Positions 1 to 6,013 of a stretch of 6,013 nt of DNA are shown here, piece by piece. This DNA comes from Gemmataceae bacterium (GTDB lineage: Bacteria; Planctomycetota; Planctomycetia; Gemmatales; Gemmataceae). Each line of letters starts with the position of its first letter. Position 1 is the first letter of the stretch. The position numbers and the translations under genes are program-made. The stretch is from assembly GCA_026418875.1 (NCBI GenBank), contig JAOAAM010000720.1, forward strand, positions 1 through 6,013. The letters run 5' to 3'. The notes beneath the pieces are model-generated. The model searched no databases. It was given only the letters and a program-made list of their open reading frames with translations, and was not told the DNA's origin.

Positions 1-1367
1 GGCTCTACGAGGTCGGACTCGCGATCGCCTATCGCCTCCTGGGCGATCCCGGGTTGAAGTTTTTGCGGGTCGTCTTTTTCACGGCTCCCTTGGTGCTTCT
101 GGCCCAGCAACTGCGCTCCCGTGGGGTTGCGAAGCACGGCATCGCGCTGACGGTGGTCGCTTGCGGGTTGATTTTCCTTGCGTTCGAGCGACTACGGCCG
201 ATGGTTTTTAGCACAGTGGGGTTGCAACTCGCCTCGGGCTGGCTCTACGACCACGTCCGCCAGCGAAAACCCTTGGACCTGCGCTTGCCCCTGCTGATGC
301 TTTTCTGGGGGAACCTGCACCCGGCGGTCATCATGGGTCAGGCGCTGTTGCTGGGGGCCATCGCCTCGGAGTGGTTGTCGTACCTTCGTGGCCACGCTCC
401 TGGCTCGATGGTTCGACGATTGACGTGGTGGTGCGGGCTGGGGTTGGCGGCGTCGATGGCGGCTCCGGATCCGATTGGGCGGCTGCTGTACCCATTTTCC
501 CCCGAGTTGAGGCACCCGGCCCAGCAGCTCTTCCGCGAGATTCGACCGCCGTGGAGTCACCTGGGCCAACCGCCATTCGTCATCGAATTCGCCCTGCTGC
601 TGGGGGGGCTGTTCGTCTTCGTGTTGTGGCGGAAGCGGCGACAACTTCACCTGTGGGAGTGGGGGTTGCTGTCGGGCGTGACGCTCTTGGCCGCCACGGC
701 GACTCGGGGCCTGATCGATTGGCTGGTGATCACCGCTGCCTATGCCGTGCCGCAACTTGGCCCGCTGTTCACCGCCTTTGCGAAGCGGCGAACCGCAGCC
801 GCTCGCTTTCTGCTGCGCTGGGAACGCCTGGCGAAACGGATGTTCGCGGGGCCATTGCTGAAGCCGCAACTTGGCTGGCTGGGGGCAGGCTTGCTCGCTT
901 TGAGCGTTTTCACGCTGTCGCCTTGGGCCGACCGGACGCCGAACGCCGAGCACCCCCGCTGGCCGACAGCCGCCGCCGATTGGATCGCAGCGGGCAATCT
1001 GCCGACTCCGCCGCCGTGGAACATTTTCTCGGGAAGCGATGAGGGTTCGTATTTGTTGTGGCGGCTGCCGGGGCAAGCACGAGTCTACACCGACACCCGC
1101 GGGTTTTATTACCCCGGTGATCTCTTGTTCGATAGTTATTATTTGCCCGGGGCCGACGCCGAATGGCCCCAACGGTTGGATCGCGTGCTGGCGCGTGGCA
1201 CACAATACTTCCTGCTTCGCGTCGATTCACCGTGGTGGGACATCCTCCAAGCGCACGGAGCGGTCCCGCTCTACCTCGACGCACAACACGTCATCTTGAC
1301 CGCGGAGCAAGTGCAGTCGGCGGTGGAGTCGTGGAAGCGGCAGACCCAATTGGCAGCACGACGCTGA
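1..1367 (+). CDS. Polytopic membrane protein, GT-C/glycosyltransferase-39-like, 5'-truncated
   Basis: The frame is open from the left edge (first full codon at 3) to TGA at 1365-1367, giving 454 visible residues. The TTG at 54 is probably not the start, because the 17 codons before it read as normal protein (LYEVGLAIAYRLLGDPG) that continues the same hydrophobic region. Counting from codon 3, likely membrane segments are near 23-37, 47-61, 93-121 (one or two), 142-154, 192-209, 220-234, 237-252 and 289-306. Short motifs, LRPMVFS near 64-70 and FWGNLHPA near 101-108, resemble the conserved loops of bacterial GT-C-like membrane proteins. From about 308 the chain is soluble, with NIFSGSDEGSYLLWRLPG (340-357) and YTDTRGFYY (362-370), resembling the 'GGYLxWR...FIDGR' C-terminal region of this group. 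The soluble tail is probably extracytoplasmic. By family resemblance the role could be transfer of a lipid-linked sugar, but the catalytic N-terminal part is outside the window, so function is unproven. The aldolase gene follows 85 bp downstream on the same strand. Confidence 0.8.
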   Translation, partial: LYEVGLAIAYRLLGDPGLKFLRVVFFTAPLVLLAQQLRSRGVAKHGIALTVVACGLIFLAFERLRPMVFSTVGLQLASGWLYDHVRQRKPLDLRLPLLMLFWGNLHPAVIMGQALLLGAIASEWLSYLRGHAPGSMVRRLTWWCGLGLAASMAAPDPIGRLLYPFSPELRHPAQQLFREIRPPWSHLGQPPFVIEFALLLGGLFVFVLWRKRRQLHLWEWGLLSGVTLLAATATRGLIDWLVITAAYAVPQLGPLFTAFAKRRTAAARFLLRWERLAKRMFAGPLLKPQLGWLGAGLLALSVFTLSPWADRTPNAEHPRWPTAAADWIAAGNLPTPPPWNIFSGSDEGSYLLWRLPGQARVYTDTRGFYYPGDLLFDSYYLPGADAEWPQRLDRVLARGTQYFLLRVDSPWWDILQAHGAVPLYLDAQHVILTAEQVQSAVESWKRQTQLAARR

Positions 1368-1368
1368 T

Positions 1369-1406
1369 GCCCGGCCCCCGGGGTTCAGCCAAGACGTTTG
1401 CCGGGC
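1369..1406. repeat. Perfect 7-bp GC inverted repeat between genes
   Basis: GCCCGGC at 1369-1375 is the exact reverse complement of GCCGGGC at 1400-1406, leaving a 24-nt loop. The loop begins with the self-complementary CCCCGGGG (1376-1383). It starts one base after the stop codon of the membrane-protein gene. It could be a transcript-end hairpin or a dispersed REP-like palindrome. No T-run follows, so it is not a classical intrinsic terminator. In DNA this GC-rich, a 7-bp arm can also arise by chance. Confidence 0.35.
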
Positions 1407-1452
1407 TACGCATACAACGTCAATCATCCAACCCGCCCCGCGAGAGCACCCG

Positions 1453-2340
1453 ATGAATCTGCACGGCATCATTCCCCCCATCGTGACCCCGATGAAGGAC
1501 AACGAAGACGTGGACCTTGATCGCCTGCGCTGGCTGATCGACCACCTTTTGGCGCGGGGCGTTCACGGCATCTTCGTGTTGGGCACCACCAGCGAGTTTT
1601 ACGCCTTGGACGAAAGCGAGAAGCAAGCGGTGATCGCGACGGCGGTGGCCCATGTCCGTAAACGGGTGCCGGTGTTGGCGGGCACCGGGGCCGAAACCAC
1701 GCGCGAGGCGGTTCGGTTGTCGCGGATGGCGGAGCGGGAGGGGGCCGACGCCGTCTCCGTCATCACCCCTTACTACATTTCGCCGAATCAAACCGAGATC
1801 GCGGACCACTACCGCCGGATCGCCGAAAGCATCTCGATTCCAGTGCTGCTGTACAACAACCCCTCGGTGACGGGCGGACTGAAAATCGAAGTAGAGACGT
1901 GCGCGCGGCTGGCGGAGGTTCCGAACATCATCGGCATGAAAGACTCAGCCGGCGATTTGCAGACGCTGATCGAATTCATCCGGGCGACTCCGCAACCCCG
2001 CTTTGCCGTGTTCCAGGGAAGAGATACGTTGATCCTCCCCGCGTTGCAATTCGGCGCCCGGGGTGCGGTGGCGGGGACGGCGAACATTGCCCCGGCCGAG
2101 TGCGTGGGGATTTACGAGGCCTTCCGCCGGGGAGACCTCACGTCGGCCCAGGAAAAGCAACTGAAGCTCAGCCCGCTGCGGATCGGCCTGGCGATGGGCA
2201 CGCCCCCCGGAACGGTGAAGGCCGCCATGAACCTGTTGGGCATGCAAGTCGGCCCCAGCCGTGCCCCAATCGCTCCGCTGCCGCCCGAGAAGCTGGACAA
2301 GCTCCGCGGCATTTTGCGGCACATGGGCCTGCTGAACTAG
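1453..2340 (+). CDS. DapA/NAL-superfamily aldolase (dihydrodipicolinate synthase family protein)
   Basis: A complete 295-residue protein, the usual length for this (beta/alpha)8-barrel family of class I (Schiff-base) aldolases and lyases, which act on pyruvate-type keto acids in the cytoplasm. Visible landmarks aligned to E. coli DapA from memory: GTTSE with Thr45/Thr46 (DapA T44/T45), TPYY with Tyr108 (Y107), YNNP with Tyr134 (Y133), and the Schiff-base Lys163 in GMKDSAGD (K161). The residue matching DapA Arg138, which binds the substrate carboxylate in true dihydrodipicolinate synthase, is Val139. The usual Gly of GTTGE is Ser47. These changes favour another activity of the superfamily, for example a 2-keto-3-deoxy-sugar-acid aldolase or a related lyase or dehydratase, over lysine biosynthesis, so I give no dapA symbol. 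The ATG at 1453 is preceded by a weak purine stretch, GAGAG at 1442-1446, six bases upstream, and the N-terminus MNLHGIIPPIVTP begins where the family normally does. It ends 48 bp before the converging amidohydrolase gene. Family assignment is very sure; substrate is unknown. Confidence 0.95.
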   Translation: MNLHGIIPPIVTPMKDNEDVDLDRLRWLIDHLLARGVHGIFVLGTTSEFYALDESEKQAVIATAVAHVRKRVPVLAGTGAETTREAVRLSRMAEREGADAVSVITPYYISPNQTEIADHYRRIAESISIPVLLYNNPSVTGGLKIEVETCARLAEVPNIIGMKDSAGDLQTLIEFIRATPQPRFAVFQGRDTLILPALQFGARGAVAGTANIAPAECVGIYEAFRRGDLTSAQEKQLKLSPLRIGLAMGTPPGTVKAAMNLLGMQVGPSRAPIAPLPPEKLDKLRGILRHMGLLN

Positions 2341-2341
2341 C

Positions 2342-2384
2342 CGCGGCTGCCCCGCTCACGGACCCTCACCCCCGGTCTGCCGCG
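2342..2384. terminator. Possible bidirectional hairpin between convergent genes
   Basis: The 48-bp gap between the tail-to-tail genes contains CGCGGC (2342-2347) complementary to GCCGCG (2379-2384). Inside the loop GACC (2361-2364) can pair with GGTC (2374-2377). Its position suits a shared transcript end for both genes, but the outer loop is 31 nt and no T-run lies on either side. This is a weak call resting mainly on location. Confidence 0.22.
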
Positions 2385-2388
2385 CGGA

Positions 2389-5300
2389 TCACCGCGTGCC
2401 ATCAGCCGGCACCGCCTTACCCATCTCCCGCAAACGTTGCTGATACCGTTCGTACAGTTGGGTGTGTTTGCTCGTCGGCGGATAGGGCTTGCCATCGACG
2501 AACAGTCCCAACACTTGCGTCGAAGCTTGCAGGATGTCGCCGTTGGTAATGACCAGATTGGCCCGTTTCCCCAGGTCGATGGAACCGAGTTGGTCGGCCA
2601 AGCCGAGAATCTGAGCGGGGTATATGGTGACGGCTTTTAAACCTTCCTCGGGCGGCAAGCCATAAGCGACGGCCATCGCCGCTTCATATGGCAGATTGCG
2701 CGTGTTGCTCGCCCCCCCGGAGCGGATGCAGAAGCGCACACCGGCGGCGTGCAGCTTGGCGGCACAGGCGAACGGAGCGTCGTACGGATCATACAACTCG
2801 GTCGGCAAGGACATCACCGGGCCGAGGATGACCGGGATCTCGCGCTTCTTCAATTCCGGTGCGACACGCCAAGCGTCGATGGCCCCGGCGAGGATGACCT
2901 TCAACTTGAGATCGTCGGCCAATTTCAACGCTTCCTCGATCTCGATCTTCTTTCGCGCTGAGATGACCAACGGCTTCTCGCCTTTGACGTAGGGCAACAG
3001 CGCCTCGAAGCGGGGGTTGACGGGCAAGTCGGGTGAGACCTTCCGGGCGGCGTCGTAAGCGGCGGCTTGCTGGAATAGCTCTTTCAACCGACGGATTTTC
3101 TCCTCCCGCTGCCGACGTTCCAAGGCCCGGGCCGCAAACGGCGAATTCGGATGGGAGATGAACCGACCGTGGCCGCCATCCGCGGGAAGGTCCAGATGCA
3201 TGGCAAACGGATCGAGGACCGTCATTTCCCGCGCAGTCCACCCGGCGAGGTTCAGCACTGCCGATTGTCCGGCGAGCAAGCCGCCCATGGGCCGCGTCAC
3301 CACCGTCAGCACGCCGTTCGCGCGAGTGACGGGAATCAATTCCGAGTCGGGATTCACCGCCGTGCTGGCCCGCAGGTCCGGCTGGAAATCGCCGCCTTCC
3401 ACATAATCCTGCGTCTCGCGCGCGGAGCCTAGCTCGATCAAGCCCAGCACGGTCCCGGCGTCGATCATCCCGGGAAACAGGTGCAACCCTTTCAGCGAAA
3501 TTGTCCGTGTTCCCTCCGGCAAGGCCAAGTCGTGCGGCTTCGTCTGATCCACGACCGCAGCAATTTTTCCTTGGTGGATCAGTACCCCGGCCGATTCAAT
3601 GGTCGATCCATCGCCCCGATGGAGGGTCACGTCGGTGAGGAAGTAGGTACCCGCGGGGTTGGCCGCGATAGGCGGAAGTTGCGGGACCGGCTTGGCCGGC
3701 GATACCTGTGCCGGTGCGAAAGGTTTCAACTCCGAGCTGCGTTCAAAATAAATCTCGCCGTCGATGATGGTCATTTCGACCCGGCTGAAACTGTTCAGCG
3801 GGTGGCCATTGAAAATCACGAGGTCTGCGTCCTTGCCGACCTCGATGCTGCCGATCCGCCGCTCCAGCCCCAGTTGCTTGGCACCGTTCAGCGTGATGGT
3901 TTTCAGGGCCTCGGTCTCGTCCATCCCGCCGTACTTGATCATCTTGGCGGCTTCCTGATCCATGTGCCGCATCAATTCATGGCTGTCCGACTTCAGGCAG
4001 ACACCGGCGCCTGCGGCATGCAAGAGGGCGGCGGCATAGGGGATGGCGTCGTAAGCCTCGATCTTGTAGGCCCACCAATCGCTGAACAGGCTGCACCAGG
4101 CGCCGTGGGCCGCGATCTCCGGCGCGACCTTGTATCCCTCCAACACGTGTTGCAGCGACTTCACTTTGACGCCGAACTGATCGGCCACCCGCAGCAACAT
4201 CAGGATTTCGTCGGCACGGTAGCAATGGCAGTGGATGTGCAATTGCCCTTCGAGGATGTCGGCCAGAGCTTCGAGGCGGAGGTCTCGGCGAGGTTCGAGC
4301 TTTCCGGCGGGATTCTGCCGATAGTCGTACCACAGTTTGCGATAGGCCTGGGCCTCGCTGAAGGCGCGAACCAGCACCGCCTCGACGCCCATGCGGGAAT
4401 TGGGGAAGCGGCCATCGGTCCGTTTGACGTTTTCGCCCAAGGCGAATTTGACGCCGCGAGGAGCATCGGCGATGAGCATGTCCGCGGGGCGAGCCTTGTA
4501 CTTGAGTTTAATGACGGCATCCTGCCCGGCGATGCAGTTGGCACTGCCGTGCAACAGCCGCGCCGTGGTCACGCCCCCCGCCGCCCCTCGATAAGTGGAT
4601 ACGTCGTCGCTGTCCACGACGTCGCGGACCCGCACTTCGGGGACGATAGATAGCGAAAACTCGTTGACGCCCCCTTCGATGGCGAAGTGGCTGTGGGTGT
4701 CGATGATCCCTGGCATGACGAACATGCCCGGGGCCTCGATGAGATGATCGTGCTTCACGTCGGGGCGAGCCGGGCCAACGTACACAATCTTCCCCTGAGC
4801 AAACTCCACCTCGCCGCTCGGGATCGGCGGCCCGGCCACAGGCAGGATGGTCGCCCCGCGGATGATGCCATTGCCACCCAACTTCCGCGTGGGTCGACGA
4901 TCGACGTCGAATTCCGTGTCCCGATCCGGACCCTGCCGCTGCAATGGTTTGACCTCGGCGATTTCGGGCAGCTTCGCATTCGGGTCGCGGGGCTTGGCCT
5001 CAAACTCGAACCGCACGCCGTCCGCGAAGACCGATCGGACGACCGCGCCGGCTTCGTGAATTTCCCCGTCCATGAGTACCAGGTGCGCGGGCCTCCCTTT
5101 CTCAACTCGCCCCAGGTGCGAGACGCCCAGGATGTCGGCGGCACTCGTCGTCAGCGCGGAGAGAAGTGCCTCGGCTGGCAGTTTCAAAGCCAGCAATTTC
5201 CGCAGGTTGTTCTGGAACGACTCCCACGGCTTGTCCCCACCTTGCCCCGACGTGCTCAAAGCGAACTTGACCCCCTCTCGGAGCAACACCAGGGCGGGCT

Positions 5301-6013
5301 CCATCTGTTCCCTTTCCTTGAACCTTTGATCGTACTTGGCGCGTTGCGGCCAGTTCTTCTCCGCCTCGGGGTTCGGATCGCGGAAATTGATGCGGAGGAT
5401 GACCGGGACGTTCTTGGCCTTGAGCACATCGACGACCTTGAACGCCTCGCGGCCGCCGAAAATGATCGGACGAATCGAGAACTCCTCGGCCAGGGCCAAT
5501 CCGCGGAGGATCTCGTCGGCGGTATCCGCCTCGATGACCCACGGCAGTTTGCGCTCGAGGACCGGGGCGAGGGCTTGCAGGGCCGGATCCCATGGGGGTT
5601 GACGTCCTTGTCGGCCGTTCTGCTCGTAACTCTGCCACCAGCGTTGGTAATGCTCGGCGTCCAGAAGCATCTGCCGGACGTGAGCGACCTCCCCCATGCG
5701 AGAGCGGGGATATTCGCTGCCCGGCACGCTGAGGAATCCGCCATGAAGGGCGACCGGCGAGCGGACGATCGTCTCCCGCGAAGATCGCCCGCTGAGGCTA
5801 ATCAAGGCGCTCTGCCCGGCGAGGTAGCCGCCCTCGGGTGCCACCAGGTGCGCGGTGAAGCCGAGCCGACGCCACTGGGCCGCCTGGTCTTCGTCGCGCA
5901 AGGCGTTCGAGGTGACAAACTCCGGCGTGAGTCCCTTGCGGTGGTCTGGCTTGGTATTCGCGAGTGCCTCGGCGGCAAAATCCTCCGGAGCCGGCGGCCC
6001 CCCCAGGTTCCGC
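2389..6013 (-). CDS. Tri-modular amidohydrolase-superfamily protein, 5' end beyond right edge
   Basis: The frame is open from the right edge (first full codon 6012-6010) to TGA at 2391-2389: 1,207 visible codons. The TTG at 5901-5899 is not a credible start, because the 37 codons upstream (including KPDHRKGLTPEFVTSNA) read as ordinary protein. Residues here are numbered from that TTG codon. Module 1 (upstream to about 300) is an amidohydrolase-like barrel lacking metal ligands. Module 2 (about 344-722) is intact: DTHSH (His403, His405), HCHCYRADE (His559), LQHVLEGYK (His585), SDWWAYKIEAYD (607-618) and SDSHE (Asp639), ending with the usual C-terminal GSIEVGKDADLVIF. Module 3 (about 751-1140) repeats the fold but reads PGMIDAGTV where HxH belongs. 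A charged linker (about 301-343) and a Pro-rich linker (about 723-750) separate them. The family comprises metal-dependent hydrolases of amide, imide or ring C-N bonds; this branch resembles the imidazolonepropionase/prolidase-like amidohydrolases. The substrate cannot be told. Any signal peptide lies outside the window. The gene converges on the aldolase and shares no operon with it here. Confidence 0.93.
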   Translation of the reverse strand, partial: RNLGGPPAPEDFAAEALANTKPDHRKGLTPEFVTSNALRDEDQAAQWRRLGFTAHLVAPEGGYLAGQSALISLSGRSSRETIVRSPVALHGGFLSVPGSEYPRSRMGEVAHVRQMLLDAEHYQRWWQSYEQNGRQGRQPPWDPALQALAPVLERKLPWVIEADTADEILRGLALAEEFSIRPIIFGGREAFKVVDVLKAKNVPVILRINFRDPNPEAEKNWPQRAKYDQRFKEREQMEPALVLLREGVKFALSTSGQGGDKPWESFQNNLRKLLALKLPAEALLSALTTSAADILGVSHLGRVEKGRPAHLVLMDGEIHEAGAVVRSVFADGVRFEFEAKPRDPNAKLPEIAEVKPLQRQGPDRDTEFDVDRRPTRKLGGNGIIRGATILPVAGPPIPSGEVEFAQGKIVYVGPARPDVKHDHLIEAPGMFVMPGIIDTHSHFAIEGGVNEFSLSIVPEVRVRDVVDSDDVSTYRGAAGGVTTARLLHGSANCIAGQDAVIKLKYKARPADMLIADAPRGVKFALGENVKRTDGRFPNSRMGVEAVLVRAFSEAQAYRKLWYDYRQNPAGKLEPRRDLRLEALADILEGQLHIHCHCYRADEILMLLRVADQFGVKVKSLQHVLEGYKVAPEIAAHGAWCSLFSDWWAYKIEAYDAIPYAAALLHAAGAGVCLKSDSHELMRHMDQEAAKMIKYGGMDETEALKTITLNGAKQLGLERRIGSIEVGKDADLVIFNGHPLNSFSRVEMTIIDGEIYFERSSELKPFAPAQVSPAKPVPQLPPIAANPAGTYFLTDVTLHRGDGSTIESAGVLIHQGKIAAVVDQTKPHDLALPEGTRTISLKGLHLFPGMIDAGTVLGLIELGSARETQDYVEGGDFQPDLRASTAVNPDSELIPVTRANGVLTVVTRPMGGLLAGQSAVLNLAGWTAREMTVLDPFAMHLDLPADGGHGRFISHPNSPFAARALERRQREEKIRRLKELFQQAAAYDAARKVSPDLPVNPRFEALLPYVKGEKPLVISARKKIEIEEALKLADDLKLKVILAGAIDAWRVAPELKKREIPVILGPVMSLPTELYDPYDAPFACAAKLHAAGVRFCIRSGGASNTRNLPYEAAMAVAYGLPPEEGLKAVTIYPAQILGLADQLGSIDLGKRANLVITNGDILQASTQVLGLFVDGKPYPPTSKHTQLYERYQQRLREMGKAVPADGTR

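Noticed and set aside
602..608. Run of seven G in the membrane-protein gene as a slippage or frameshift site
   Set aside because: The frame continues normally on both sides and encodes sensible hydrophobic sequence (LLLGGLFVF), so there is no sign of a shift.
371..1042. Open frame of 223 codons on the plus strand in another frame
   Set aside because: It overlaps the membrane-protein gene completely, has Ala/Arg/Gly/Asp-biased composition and no motif.
192..1205. Open frame of 337 codons on the minus strand
   Set aside because: It is antisense to the membrane-protein gene. The translation is rich in Arg, Gln and Pro without domain landmarks, typical of a shadow frame in GC-rich DNA.
1398..1452. 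Possible sigma-70 promoter before the aldolase (TTGCCG at 1398-1403)
   Set aside because: No -10-like hexamer lies at the expected 16-18 base spacing, and chance matches to TTGNNN are frequent.
1899..2549. Open frame of 216 codons on the plus strand crossing the end of the aldolase and the convergent junction
   Set aside because: It runs through the well-conserved aldolase C-terminus in the wrong frame and then antisense to the amidohydrolase C-terminus, with no plausible protein features.
3481..4653. Open frame of 390 codons on the plus strand
   Set aside because: It lies wholly antisense to the amidohydrolase gene, whose protein has clear motifs throughout this stretch. The plus-strand translation has no recognisable motif and is a by-product of high GC.
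5998..6004. Run of seven C near the right edge that might hide a frame change upstream of the amidohydrolase gene
   Set aside because: Only nine bases remain beyond the run, too few to judge. The open frame is already supported by the protein-like sequence between 5902 and 5997.

Overview
The window is GC-rich, densely coding bacterial DNA and best fits a planctomycete, perhaps of the Gemmata/Gemmataceae type. This rests on remembered family resemblance: the long amidohydrolase and the multi-span membrane protein both look like proteins common in that phylum. There is no rRNA, marker gene or search result behind it, so the assignment is tentative. I see no mobile element, CRISPR array, tRNA, rRNA or phage gene.

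Layout: three protein genes fill almost everything. Positions 1-1367 (+) hold the 3' part of a polytopic membrane protein resembling GT-C/family-39-like glycosyltransferases; its beginning lies left of the window. After an 85-bp gap with an inverted repeat, 1453-2340 (+) encodes a complete aldolase of the DapA/N-acetylneuraminate lyase superfamily. It keeps the Schiff-base lysine but has valine where true dihydrodipicolinate synthases have their substrate-carboxylate arginine. After a 48-bp gap, a very long gene on the minus strand (2389-6013) faces it tail to tail and runs off the right edge. No stretch over 300 bases lacks a gene.

The long gene is the main point of interest. Its visible 1,207 codons contain three amidohydrolase-type modules in one frame. 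The middle module keeps the expected metal ligands (HxH, two later His, one Asp). The modules on either side have the same fold landmarks, but the metal-ligand positions are replaced by Glu, Gly, Ser, Thr, Val or Ala. The protein therefore looks like one catalytic amidohydrolase held between two pseudo-enzyme modules.

Nothing in the sequence ties the three genes into one pathway. The membrane protein and the aldolase could be co-transcribed (same strand, 85 bp apart), while the amidohydrolase belongs to a separate, convergent transcription unit.
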